Source: Phaeobacter piscinae (lineage in GTDB: Bacteria > Pseudomonadota > Alphaproteobacteria > Rhodobacterales > Rhodobacteraceae). Taken from it: 64,000 bases of DNA. Positions within the stretch are counted from its first letter, which is position 1, and each line of letters opens with the position of its first letter. The stretch covers positions 23,500 to 87,499 of the forward strand of contig NZ_CP010684.1 in NCBI RefSeq assembly GCF_002407245.1. Reading direction: 5' to 3'. Under the pieces are notes generated by a model. The model was not told where the DNA came from. It did not search any database and was given only the letters and a program-made list of their open reading frames with translations. This document shows, in pieces, positions 35,817 to 44,543 of the stretch. Made by a program: the position numbers and the translations under genes.

Positions 35817-36281
35817 ATGAAACGCCGCGACTTTATCGCCCTAACCAGTAGCTCTATTGCACTCGCCACCATGGGTCACGCCACAACAGGTGATTTCGAA
35901 ATCACTCGTACAGAAGCCGAATGGCGTGCCATGTTAACCGAGGCAGAGTATCTGGTGATGCGCGAAGAAAAGACCGAACGAAAATTCGCCAGTCCCCTGA
36001 ATAATGAGAAGCGGGATGGTGTGTATCACTGCAGAGGCTGTGATCTGGCGTTGTATTCTTCGGATACCAAATACGACAGCGGCACCGGCTGGCCCAGCTT
36101 TTGGGATGTCCTACCAAACGCTATTGGTACCAAAATGGACAATACGTTCTTTACAACCCGCACCGAATGTCACTGTCGTCGTTGCGGTAGTCACCTGGGA
36201 CACATCTTCAACGACGGACCGCAGCCAACTGGTAAACGTCATTGCTTAAATGGTTTAAGCTTGGTGTTTCAAGCAGTATGA
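35817..36281 (+). CDS. msrB: Peptide methionine-(R)-S-oxide reductase, exported
   Basis: A 154-residue MsrB. The N-terminus 'MKRRDFIALTSSSIALATMG' has the RR and hydrophobic core of a Tat signal, so the enzyme likely works in the periplasm. Zinc-site CXXC pairs are 'CRGC' near 75 and 'CRRC' near 120; the core has 'YDSGTGWPSFWDVLPNAIG'; the catalytic cysteine is in 'GKRHCLNGLSLVF' near 143. It reduces oxidised methionine in envelope proteins. GGAAAGG lies upstream of the ATG. It is the last cargo gene, 24 bases inside the right inverted repeat. Export plus the neighbouring sigma system suggests repair after oxidant stress. Confidence 0.92.
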   Translation: MKRRDFIALTSSSIALATMGHATTGDFEITRTEAEWRAMLTEAEYLVMREEKTERKFASPLNNEKRDGVYHCRGCDLALYSSDTKYDSGTGWPSFWDVLPNAIGTKMDNTFFTTRTECHCRRCGSHLGHIFNDGPQPTGKRHCLNGLSLVFQAV

Positions 36282-36305
36282 ACAGCAAACCTCGATGGCT
36301 TCAGG

Positions 36306-36343
36306 CTTAGCGTACTATTCCGCCCCCAGCCGTAAGCGACCCC
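36306..36343. repeat. Right terminal inverted repeat (38 bp)
   Basis: Starts CTTAGCGT and ends GCGACCCC; it is the exact reverse complement of 29419-29456. Confidence 0.97.
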
Positions 36344-36348
36344 CAACC
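36344..36348. repeat. Target site duplication, right copy
   Basis: CAACC directly after the right inverted repeat, matching 29414-29418. Confidence 0.95.
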
Positions 36349-37083
36349 AGCCGCGCGCGGTTTTTTCTGACCCATAACTACACCGGCTATCCGCTGCTGC
36401 GGCAGGCGCGTGCCATGGTTGCGCGCGGCGATCTGGGGCGGATCCGGCTGGTGCAGGCAGAATATGCGCAGGACTGGCTGACCGACGTGATCGAACAGGA
36501 GGGTCACAAACAGGCCGCCTGGCGCACCGACCCCGCACAATCCGGCGCCGGGGCGATTGGCGATATCGGCACCCATGCCTTCAATCTCGCTTGTTTTGTC
36601 AGCGGTCTGGCGCCACAGGCGCTCTCGGCTGAGCTGCACAGCTTCGGGCCCGGACGTCAGGTTGATGACAACGCCCATATCCTGCTGCGCTATGCAGAGG
36701 GCGCGCGCGGTATGCTCTGGGCCAGCCAGATCGCGGTCGGCTGTGAAAACGACCTGCGCCTGCGCATCTATGGCGACAAGGGCGGGCTGGAGTGGGAGCA
36801 TCAGGACCCCAATCAGATGCGCTTCACCCGCTTTGGGGAACCCAAACAGATCCTGACCCGCGGCGGCGCTGGTGTTGGCCCGGACTGGACCCGCGTTCCG
36901 CCTGGTCACCCGGAGGGATATCTGGAAGGCTTCGCAACGCTTTACACCGATATCGCCGAGGTGATCGAGACCGGCATCGACAATCCGATGCTGCCCGGTC
37001 TTCAGGCAGGGCTGGACGGGATGTGGTTCATCTCTGCGGCGCAGACCTCCTCTGCCGACGGGGGGGCCTGGATCCCCCGATAA
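36349..37083 (+). pseudogene. Gfo/Idh/MocA oxidoreductase, 3' part, split by Tn3-family transposon
   Basis: The last 244 codons of the dehydrogenase whose first 130 codons lie at 29029-29418. The frame continues 'SRARFFLTHNYTGYPLLRQA' and has the C-terminal catalytic-domain motif 'GAGAIGDIGTHAFNLACFVS' near residue 190 of the restored protein, and ends normally at TAA/TGA context 37083. A downstream in-frame start could allow a C-terminal fragment to be made, but it would lack the NAD-binding fold and be inactive. The restored length (374) is ordinary for the family. Confidence 0.93.
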
Positions 37084-37213
37084 TCCCCACGGCTCACCTG
37101 ATCCGACCAACCCGAAAAACCGCCATCCAAGGGGGACATCTCCTTGGATCCCGCGCCTGCGCGCGCCCGGCGCCATGTCATCCCCCCATTCGCTCCAACC
37201 CGAGGTTTTTTCC

Positions 37214-38653
37214 ATGAATTTTGCTCCCACCGACCTGACCCACAGCTATATAGATGGCCGCTGGACGCCCGTTACCGGCACCCGGCGCAGCCCCGTCATC
37301 AACCCCGCCACCGAGACCCCGGTGGCCATGTTGCATCACGCCGGTCCTGCGGATGTGGAGGCTGCCGTGGCAGCGGCGAAGCGCGCCAATCTGGCGGAAG
37401 CACTTGGCAGCAAGGATAACCGGGTCGCCCTGTTGGAGCGGATCAGAGCCGGTTTTGACAGCCGCCGGGACGACCTCGCGCAGGCGATCTCGCTGGAGAT
37501 GGGGGCGCCGATTGATCTGTCCCGCAACGCGCAGGCTGAAACCTTCCTCATTCAGCTGGATGCCACCCTTGATGCCCTGCGTGGATTTGACTTTGCCGAG
37601 ACGCTGCACAACGGCGATCATCTGATCCGCCAGCCCACCGGCGTTGCCGGGCTGATCACCCCGTGGAACTGGCCGATCCACCAGATCAGCCTCAAGGTTT
37701 TTGCAGCCCTCGCAGCGGGCTGTCCTGTCGTGTTGAAACCCAGCGAGCATACACCGCTCAACGCCCGCATCTTTGCCGAGATTCTGGACGCCGCCGACCT
37801 GCCGCCCGGTGCCTTCAACCTGCTCAACGGCGATGGGGCCTCGGTCGGGGCGCAGCTCACCGATCATCCCGATGTGGCGGTGATGTCCTTCACCGGCTCC
37901 ACCCGCGCCGGGCTTGAGATTGGCGCCAGCGCGGTCCGCCGTGGGGCCCGCTGCGCGCTGGAAATGGGCGGCAAATCCCCCTGTCTGGTGTTCGAAGATG
38001 CCGATCTGGATCAGGCAATGGAGAAAATCCTGGCCAAGACCTTTCCCAACTCCGGGCAGAACTGCAACGCGCCAACCCGCATCCTGATTGAGGCCAGCGC
38101 CTATCCCGCCGCCAAAGAGGCCGCACAGCGCGCCGCCGCCATCTGGACGCTGGGCGATCCCGCCCGGCCCGGCGATCACCTCGGGCCGGTCGCCAATGGC
38201 CGACAGTTCGACCATATCCAGACGCTGTTGCACAGCGCGATTGCCGCCGGGGCCACAGTGCTTTGCGGTGGGGCGGGGCGCCCCGACGACAGGGAAACCG
38301 GCTATTTCGTCAAACCGACGATTCTGGCGGATGTGGCGCGCAACGCCGAGGTTGTGCAGCAGGAAATCTTTGGCCCGGTGATCGTGCTGCAACCGTTTGA
38401 GGACCTCAACGACGCCATCGCCATGGCCAATGACAGTGAATTCGGGCTCGCCGGCTATGTCTATTCCAGCACCCCCGCTATCCAGTCCGCAGTGATCCGG
38501 CGGCTGGACTGCGGCATGGTCTTCGTCAACGGCGCCGACCTCGCCCCCGGCAGCCCCTTCGGCGGAACCAAGAAATCCGGCATCGGCCGCGAGGGCGGCC
38601 CCTATGGCATCGAGGAATTTCTGGAACTGAAACTGGTGGCCCGCCCCGCATGA
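37214..38653 (+). CDS. NAD(P)-dependent aldehyde dehydrogenase
   Basis: A 479-residue aldehyde dehydrogenase. Cofactor loop 'LITPWNWPIHQISLKVFAAL' near 150, 'SFTGSTRAGLEIG' near 225, catalytic Glu in 'CALEMGGKSPCLVFEDA' near 247 and catalytic Cys in 'NSGQNCNAPTRILIE' near 282 are present. I chose ATG 37214 as the first one followed by the family N-terminus ('YIDGRW'); 13 further codons are open upstream. It lies about 130 bases after the split dehydrogenase and likely belonged to the same sugar or polyol operon, oxidising an aldehyde product. The transposon now separates it from the lacI promoter. Confidence 0.9.
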   Translation: MNFAPTDLTHSYIDGRWTPVTGTRRSPVINPATETPVAMLHHAGPADVEAAVAAAKRANLAEALGSKDNRVALLERIRAGFDSRRDDLAQAISLEMGAPIDLSRNAQAETFLIQLDATLDALRGFDFAETLHNGDHLIRQPTGVAGLITPWNWPIHQISLKVFAALAAGCPVVLKPSEHTPLNARIFAEILDAADLPPGAFNLLNGDGASVGAQLTDHPDVAVMSFTGSTRAGLEIGASAVRRGARCALEMGGKSPCLVFEDADLDQAMEKILAKTFPNSGQNCNAPTRILIEASAYPAAKEAAQRAAAIWTLGDPARPGDHLGPVANGRQFDHIQTLLHSAIAAGATVLCGGAGRPDDRETGYFVKPTILADVARNAEVVQQEIFGPVIVLQPFEDLNDAIAMANDSEFGLAGYVYSSTPAIQSAVIRRLDCGMVFVNGADLAPGSPFGGTKKSGIGREGGPYGIEEFLELKLVARPA

Positions 38654-38745
38654 CGCGGAGGGCCCGTGATGCAGCGCCGTACTGTAATGCGAATTATGTA
38701 AAAAAAATTACCGCACGCGACACTTGCTTTGACCGCAGGCCGACC

Positions 38746-38942
38746 TCACCGAGGAATAACCATCAGGTGGGCGGCCTGCATGGGTGAGCCACTCACGCGC
38801 CAGCGAAATTTCTGGCAGCTGACGGGTACCGCATCACCGTTGCTCGTCTCACAGACATAGGCGCTGCCGCTGGACGAGATCTGACGGCAGTGTTTGAGAC
38901 GCACCCAGTGGGGGGTCCATTGCGGTACGGGGTGAAATGACA
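38746..38942 (-). CDS. Small hypothetical ORF at the island edge
   Basis: A 65-residue frame from a GTG at 38942 with tryptophan- and cysteine-rich content ('PVPQWTPHWVRLKHC', 'VCETSNGDAVPVSCQKFRWR'). The composition looks protein-like, not random, but no ribosome site or family is recognisable. It may be the tail of a broken gene belonging to the mobile island. The remaining bases 38654-38745 show only an AT-rich stretch with a run of eight A. Confidence 0.3.
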
Positions 38943-38944
38943 CT

Positions 38945-39405
38945 CTAAGCGTTCTCGCAATGCCGTTTGGCGATGCTGAGCACGGTATTCTTGCTGATGC
39001 CGAGGTTGCGTGCAATCCAGCGAGAACTACGACTTTCTTCAACCGCGGCAAGAACATCCGGAGCAAGTAGGTCTGATTTTGGACGCCGTCCCGGCTGACG
39101 TCCAAGTTTTTTGCCACACACTCTGGCGGCAGCCAGGCCGGATTTCACACGCTCGCTGATCAGGTCTCGCTCAAACTGCGTGATCCCAGCCAGCATCGTT
39201 GCCATCATGCGCCCGTGTGGCGTGTCCAGCGGGATAGTTCGGTGACCAGCACAGCGTCGACACTCCGGGCATGGGCCAGCTCCATGACTTTTGATCACTC
39301 CACGCGGTCCGACTTGGTGCCAGACGCGGTTTCCTTAAAAACGCCCATCACTGCATAACCGCCACGCTCCGCAAATCCGGCCAAATCGCGCAACTGGCGT
39401 GCCTA
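38945..39405 (-). pseudogene. Serine recombinase remnant (frameshifted)
   Basis: The minus strand reads 'RQLRDLAGFAERGGYAVMGV' and 'FKETASGTKSDRVE', then a stop, then in another frame 'SKVMELAHARSVDAVLVTEL' and 'SRWT'. After a further shift it reads 'TPHGRMMATMLAGITQFERD' and 'LISERVKSGLAAARVCGKKL', ending in the helix-turn-helix 'SSRWIARNLGISKNTVLSIA'. This is a resolvase/invertase missing its N-terminal catalytic serine and interrupted by at least two shifts. It lies divergent to the tnpA remnant at 39444, as tnpR and tnpA do in Tn3 elements. Confidence 0.8.
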
Positions 39406-39443
39406 TTGTCGCAAACAGACACTTGTTCAATGGGTACATTTTA

Positions 39444-40220
39444 ATGCCCCGCCGCAATCTTCTGACCGAACGACAACGTGCATCGTTATTTGAGCTTCCC
39501 TCTGATGAACCCTCGCTTCTGCGGCTCTACACTTTGCCTGACGAAGACTTGGAGCAGATCAATCAGCGCCGCCGCCCGAAAAACAGACTGGGGTTTGCGC
39601 TTCAGCTATGCGCGCTGAAATATCCAGGACGAGCGCTGACATCGGGCGAACTGATCTCTCATGATGCGCTTGCCTTCATGGGAGATCAGTTGGGTCTCAC
39701 CGGTGAGGCGTTGCTTTCATATGCCGCACGACGGCAAACCCGGCAGGAACACATCGAAGCACTGCGCAGCTCGTACGGCTATCGGGCATTTTCAGGCCGC
39801 GGTGCCCGCGAATCGCCTTTGGGAAGTGACCGCGTGTATTCATCTGCGGGATGCCCTTCGATCAGACGATGTGTGGCCTAAGCAATCTCGGCGCTATGGT
39901 GACCTGAAACAGGTTTTGATCCCAATAACGGTGGCAGCGAAGAATGGCGCGATTCCGGGCGACGCGATCAAGGATGGCGTTCTCAGCCTGAGCCGTTTGC
40001 CAACAAAGCACCTTCTGACGCAGCCGCTCCCTTGTTCGATCTATACAAGCGCGTTCCAGACACACGGATCACCGACATCATGCTGGCGGTGGATGGGGCG
40101 ACCGGGTTCACCGATGCGTTCACCCACCTGCGCACCGGTTCACCGCCGAAAGACAAGATCAGCCTGATGAATGTGCTCTTGGCCGAGAGGCTGAACCTCG
40201 GGTTGAGCAAGATGGCCGAA
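39444..40220 (+). pseudogene. Tn3-family transposase remnant
   Basis: Starts 'MPRRNLLTERQRASLFELPS', closely related to the intact transposase at 29460-32354. About 120 N-terminal residues are kept to 'AFSGRGARE'. Then the frame changes and the sequence jumps to a region near residue 490 ('RLWEVTACIHLRDALRSDDV'), and after another deletion to 'KNGAIPGDAIKDGVLSLSRL' and 'DTRITDIMLAVDGATGFTDA', ending at 'NLGLSKMAEEA'. The catalytic half is gone. It is an old, internally deleted Tn3 element. Confidence 0.9.
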
Positions 40221-40805
40221 GAAGCGGTGATGGTCACTACCGACATACGCTGCACCACGCTTGAACGCGAAAGACGCGGGACTCACCCGCCTTTCGCTGG
40301 TGCGGACATTGCTTGTGCAGATAACCCTTGCGATGATGGCGAGGCCGTTTCGGCAACGCAGCGGACTTCCCCAAAACGGCGGTTCAATCGCGCCGAACTC
40401 GGCGATTTTCAAATCTACCCTTCGCGCAATCCGACTCCACAATCTAGGAGTGGTCAGTGCGGTTGTCCGCCGCGCTTGCACTAATGTTGGTCGCCACATA
40501 CGCAGGTTATTGCAATTTTTGTCACGTCTATTTGAACTTTGCATCCTTTTTGGGTTTTGGTCTTCGGTGAAATGCCCGACGGCCATAGGGTAGTCAGTAT
40601 TGCTCCGACCATTCTGGCGGACGGTTGGTTGCAACGACGGGCAAAGGAAACGAAGCGCTTTAAACACGGTCAGGATCGTGGACAGTCGACCCAAGCGCAG
40701 CCAATATTGACCGCAAGGGGATACCGTTTGGCAAACCCAGGTCGAGGCGGATGTTGTCGTCGTCATTGAATAGCATCCGGGAAGCTTCGCCCGACTGGAA
40801 CGATT
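40221..40805. other. Decayed stretch without recognisable gene
   Basis: About 585 bases between the transposase remnant and the GlxA regulator. Open frames on both strands are short and have no recognisable family. A minus-strand fragment at about 40669-40770 ('NDDDNIRLDLGLPNGIPLRS') looks protein-like but has no proper start or domain. Probably layered mobile-element debris. Confidence 0.5.
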
Positions 40806-41789
40806 TCAGTTGGAGGAATTGAACCTCTCACGATATTCATTTGGCGAAACATGCAGGCTTCTGTGCAAGGCGCGCCGCATACGTTCTTCATCACCAAATC
40901 CAGTCTTTAAGGCGATCGTTTTAACCGGCAATCCACTGCCCTCCAGTAGCCGGCGCGCGGCATCCACACGCATCGTCTCGACGGCTTTGGCGGGAGATTG
41001 ACCGGTCCTACATTTGTAGACGCGTGAAAAATTTCTGGCGCTCATTTTTGCGATTGTCGCAAGTTTCTCAACACTGATCCGCGACGCAAGGTTGTTCTCG
41101 ATCCAGGTATGCAACTCATCAAACTGGCCCATCGTATCTTTCGACTGGTTGGTCAGAACCGCACTAAACTGAGACTGCCCCCCAGGTCGCACCATGTAGG
41201 CAACCAGTGACCGCGCCAGCGCCAGCGAAACGTGTTTTCCGCAATCCTCGGCAACCATCGCGAGCGCCATGTCGATGCCCGCTGTGACGCCAGCGGAGGA
41301 CCAAAAACAGCCGTCGTTTATGTAGATCGGATCCATTTCAACGCATATATGCGGGAAATCGGATTGCAACTGCGCGCAGTCGTTCCAATGGGTCACAACC
41401 CTACGGCCCTCCAACAATCCGGTCGCTGACAGAACATAGGCACCAGTGCAAACCGAACCCACTCGCCGGCTACGTGCGACCAGATACCTGATGCAATCCA
41501 GTAAATCCGGATTTTGTGATGCAGCGTACGCACCTTCACCGCCTGAGATGATCAACGTATCAATGACAAGCGCACGGCAGTCTTCGAGTGCGCGGGTTGC
41601 GACCGGCAAGACCGTATCGGTAGGCGTGTCGCCGCCCCCCGATGAAGCGACAACAACTTCGTAGCAATTTTCTATCTCGTCGTTGGCATCCGAGAAGACC
41701 TGTAGCGGACCGGCGATATCAAGAAGTTTCACCTGTGGGAAAACGACAAACAGAACCGTCTTCGGAGTTTTGGCATTTTTAGAGGGCAT
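40806..41789 (-). CDS. GlxA family AraC-type regulator
   Basis: A 327-residue regulator. The N-terminal DJ-1/PfpI-like domain (about 10-190) has 'VCTGAYVLSATGLLEGRRVV' with the nucleophile-elbow cysteine; the AraC DNA-binding domain (about 225-325) has 'ISVEKLATIAKMSARNFSRV' and 'LPVKTIALKTGFGDEERMRR'. It differs from the GlxA-type protein at 5085. Codon use is less GC-biased than in the core genes around it, in keeping with an acquired island. It is divergent from the DUF1272 gene and near a nitrilase and hydrolase, one of whose substrates might be its ligand; that is a guess. Confidence 0.88.
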   Translation of the reverse strand: MPSKNAKTPKTVLFVVFPQVKLLDIAGPLQVFSDANDEIENCYEVVVASSGGGDTPTDTVLPVATRALEDCRALVIDTLIISGGEGAYAASQNPDLLDCIRYLVARSRRVGSVCTGAYVLSATGLLEGRRVVTHWNDCAQLQSDFPHICVEMDPIYINDGCFWSSAGVTAGIDMALAMVAEDCGKHVSLALARSLVAYMVRPGGQSQFSAVLTNQSKDTMGQFDELHTWIENNLASRISVEKLATIAKMSARNFSRVYKCRTGQSPAKAVETMRVDAARRLLEGSGLPVKTIALKTGFGDEERMRRALHRSLHVSPNEYRERFNSSN

Positions 41790-41851
41790 ATTGTCATTTA
41801 TGCCAAGCTTCGTTCGATAGTCTAGACATGCCCTACAGAAAGGTCGCTGGT

Positions 41852-42121
41852 ATGCTGGCTCTCAAACCGAATTGTGAATGTTGCGGCGTAAACCTGCCGC
41901 CAGAGACCGAAAATGCCCGCATTTGCACCTTTGAATGCACATTTTGTGCCGAGTGCAGCGATACATTTTTTCAAGGGGTTTGCCCGAACTGTGGCGGTGA
42001 TCAGGTGCGGCGGCCGATCCGGCCACCGAGTTTCCTGAGAGACAACCCCCCGTCTGACAAGCGGTTCATTAACAGCAATGCGTCTTGGTATAAGACCCTT
42101 TTCCCAGACGCGACCAAATGA
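41852..42121 (+). CDS. DUF1272 zinc-ribbon-like small protein
   Basis: An 89-residue protein with the DUF1272 cysteine pattern: 'LKPNCECCGVNLPPE', 'ICTFECTFCAECSD' and 'GVCPNCGGDQVRRP'. Four CXXC or CXC pairs suggest zinc binding. I chose ATG 41852, which gives the family's usual start and has AGAAAGG nine bases before; an ATG 24 bases upstream is possible. Members often lie beside AraC/GlxA regulators and transporters, as here. Function is unknown. Confidence 0.8.
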   Translation: MLALKPNCECCGVNLPPETENARICTFECTFCAECSDTFFQGVCPNCGGDQVRRPIRPPSFLRDNPPSDKRFINSNASWYKTLFPDATK

Positions 42122-42281
42122 TCAATTCATCAGCCTATGGTCGCCTTGTCCGACTTTTTCTCCGATCATTCAGCATGCCAACACACTACGCGATCCGAGC
42201 AAACGTCAGCGACACTTTCGCCATGCTTACATTTCAATTCCCTGATGTGCAAAAAAGACCGCAGTCACGCAGGAAAACCCG

Positions 42282-42503
42282 TCAATGATTGGTTCCAGTT
42301 TTCTTGCGCGAGCCCTGGATTTGCTTTCCGGGACGCTGCGCCGGGCGCGCGCGATATTCGCTAGGTGGGATGCCGCAAGCCGCAGAGAAAACCGAATTGA
42401 ATTGACGAATGCTGCCGAACCCGGCCTGAAAGGCAATATCGGATGTCTTTGTATCCCCGCCGTCCAGCAGCCGCGCGGTTTCACATTCGTCGAAACTCAA
42501 CAT
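42282..42503 (-). pseudogene. AraC-type DNA-binding domain fragment
   Basis: About 60 residues form the second helix-turn-helix of an AraC regulator: 'ARLLDGGDTKTSDIAFQAGF' and 'GSIRQFNSVFSAACGIPPSE'. The first helix-turn-helix and any sensor domain are missing; upstream sequence in other frames is only weakly related. It is a 3' remnant, upstream of and divergent from the transporter pseudogene, which it may once have regulated. Confidence 0.65.
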
Positions 42504-42642
42504 GTTCCCAAGCCAACATCCGCCAGCAGGCTTGTCGAAGCTTGTCAGATTTCACGGTCCGGAATCCGCCAGTGTGCCTTGCCAGATTGTGGAATGAAGA
42601 AATGAGGATTTGTGGCCGCTTCAAGACAGGACTTCACTCAAT

Positions 42643-43574
42643 ATGAAACGGAATATCGAACATACCGCGATGGTGGCTGTTGCGGGGTCCGGCTTAGTCT
42701 GGGGGATTTATTGGATCCCTTTGCGTGCCCTGACCGACGCAGGTGTCTCGGGCGCCTGGGCCGTGTTTCTGTTCTATCTAATCCCCACACTGCTCCTGCT
42801 TCCGATCTACTTCTTGCGATGGCGGAACCTGATGCGAGGTGGTTGGCCTCTGAATTTTTCCGGTATGCTAGCGGGAGCATCGCTGGTGCTCTATGCCGGG
42901 GCGCTTATCTTCACCGATGTGGTGCAGGCGCTGCTGCTGTATTACCTAACCCCCTTTGGAGCACCTTGCTGGCACGCGTGACGATCGGCGAGACCATCTC
43001 AGCCACGCGATGGGGTACGATCGGGTTGGGCCTGGTTGGATTGATGATCGTTTTGGAACTTGATGCCGGGTTTTATTGGACCTTCAACGTCGGAGATGTG
43101 ATGGGGTTGGCGGCAGGTATCGTCTGGGCCTTGGCTGCGGTACGAATGCGATCCGATGACAAGAACAACGGGCTGGATTTTACCCTGTCCTACTTTGCTT
43201 GGGGCAGTTTCGCCGCGCTTCTGCTGACATCCCTTCCGCAGGCAGGAACATATTCTGCACCCGATTGGCAAACCGTTGTCAATGTACTGCCCTGGTTGGT
43301 GCCGGTAGTGGGCTTTCTTGTGGTCCCGCCGGCATTCGCTGTGATGTGGGGCGCAACCTTGCTCAGCCCCGGTTTGCTCGGGATTTTGTTCATGACCGAG
43401 ATCAGCGCGGGTGTCGTAACTGCCGCCATCTGGGCGGGAGAACCTTTTGGGCTGCGCGAGATCACAGGCATAGGAGTAATATCATTAGCCGGATTGTGGG
43501 AACCAGTCATCGGGCTGGTCAAAGCAAGCCCCCGGACAAAGAACCTCACCGCTGGATGCGATAGGCGAAGTTGA
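42643..43574 (+). pseudogene. DMT-family (EamA) transporter, single-base frameshift
   Basis: The first frame (42643-42981) gives about 105 residues with four hydrophobic helices ('MVAVAGSGLVWGIYWIPLRA' first) to 'LLLYYLTP'. The second frame resumes at once with 'LWSTLLARVTIGETISATRW' and continues through six more helices to 43574. Restoring one C in the CCCCC run at about 42955 joins the two into a 310-residue, ten-helix EamA transporter. One base lost in a homopolymer could be a real mutation, phase variation, or a sequencing error. No other damage is visible. Confidence 0.85.
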
Positions 43575-43619
43575 AAGCGGAGTACGAACCACGCCTGAAG
43601 AAAGAAAGATTGGTGCATC

Positions 43620-44501
43620 ATGGATAAGACAGACTGGCAGCACGAATTTGCGGATGTGAACGGGATTAGCCTCCACTATGTCAGACAGGGGCATGGCCGC
43701 CCATTAGTTCTTCTGCACGGGTGGCCGGAGTTCTGGTACACATGGCATAAAATCATTCCCGGGCTAAGCACCGCGTTTGACGTGATCGCACCCGATCTGC
43801 GCGGCTTTGGCCAGAGTGAGAAACCCGACGCGCCTGCTGACAAGGCTTATACGCTTGATTGCCACCTGACCGACTTCGTATGCCTGCTCGATGCACTTGG
43901 GCTGGAGAAAGTCGGTATTGTCAGCCACGACATTGGGGCGACTATAGCTCATTCGTTTGCGCGACAGTTTCCTGATCGTGTCGACGGGCTGTTTTTCTTC
44001 AACATCCCCTATGCCGGTATTGGCGCAAGGCAGATCGCACCAGAGAATTTCAACGAGATCTGGTACCAGGGCTTTCATCAGCAAAAATGGGCCGCTGAGC
44101 TTATCGGATCGAGTCGCGAAACGGTTCGTATCTACTTGAAAAATCTGCTTGCACACTGGGCTCAGGATCCGAACGTCTTTGACGATGACCTGGAAGTCTG
44201 GGTGGACAACTTCCTTCAGCCAGGCAATCTGCAAGGAGGCTTCAACTGGTACGCCGCATTCCACCCACTTCGCCTAGCCATGATGAAAGGCGAAGCACCG
44301 CCGGTTCCCTCAATCGATACACCGACATGTGTACGTTGGGGAGCAGACGAGCCTTTCCTGAAAGTCGAATATGCAGACAAACTAGATGAGTATTTTTCGA
44401 ACTTGGACTTTAAGCCAGTCCCAAATGCCGGCCACTTTGTGCACTATCAACGGCCATCCTATTCGGAACAGGAGATTAAACATTTTTTTGGCTCTCTATA
44501 G
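43620..44501 (+). CDS. Alpha/beta hydrolase (epoxide hydrolase / haloalkanoate dehalogenase-like)
   Basis: A 293-residue alpha/beta hydrolase with an acidic nucleophile: oxyanion-hole 'LLHGWPEFWYTWHKI' near residue 33, nucleophile Asp in 'GIVSHDIGATIAHSFARQFP' near 104, and catalytic His in 'PNAGHFVHYQRP' near 273. The Asp in place of Ser, and HGWP, point to soluble epoxide hydrolases or fluoroacetate-type dehalogenases. The gene seems intact and lies between a transporter pseudogene and a truncated nitrilase, so it may be the remainder of a small xenobiotic-handling cassette. Confidence 0.85.
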   Translation: MDKTDWQHEFADVNGISLHYVRQGHGRPLVLLHGWPEFWYTWHKIIPGLSTAFDVIAPDLRGFGQSEKPDAPADKAYTLDCHLTDFVCLLDALGLEKVGIVSHDIGATIAHSFARQFPDRVDGLFFFNIPYAGIGARQIAPENFNEIWYQGFHQQKWAAELIGSSRETVRIYLKNLLAHWAQDPNVFDDDLEVWVDNFLQPGNLQGGFNWYAAFHPLRLAMMKGEAPPVPSIDTPTCVRWGADEPFLKVEYADKLDEYFSNLDFKPVPNAGHFVHYQRPSYSEQEIKHFFGSL

Positions 44502-44543
44502 ACCGATAAATTGATCCATGTCCTATTGAAGTAATTTCGGTTC

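Larger units (their letters stand above)
29419..36343. mobile_element. Tn3-family transposon with sigma/anti-sigma, fasciclin and MsrB cargo
   Basis: A complete 6925-bp element. Its ends are perfect 38-bp inverted repeats that begin GGGGTCGCTTACGGC and end TACGCTAAG, the Tn3-family form. It is flanked by a CAACC duplication. Contents in order: tnpA (minus), res region, tnpR (plus), ECF sigma gene, anti-sigma gene, two fasciclin genes, msrB. The cargo is less GC-rich than the host genes around it and uses different codons. Intact ends, both recombination genes and the exact duplication point to recent insertion and probable mobility. The element splits a sugar dehydrogenase gene. Confidence 0.96.

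Noticed and set aside
40669..40770. Protein-like minus-strand fragment 'NDDDNIRLDLGLPNGI'
   Set aside because: Short, without a domain or full gene structure; too little to call a gene.
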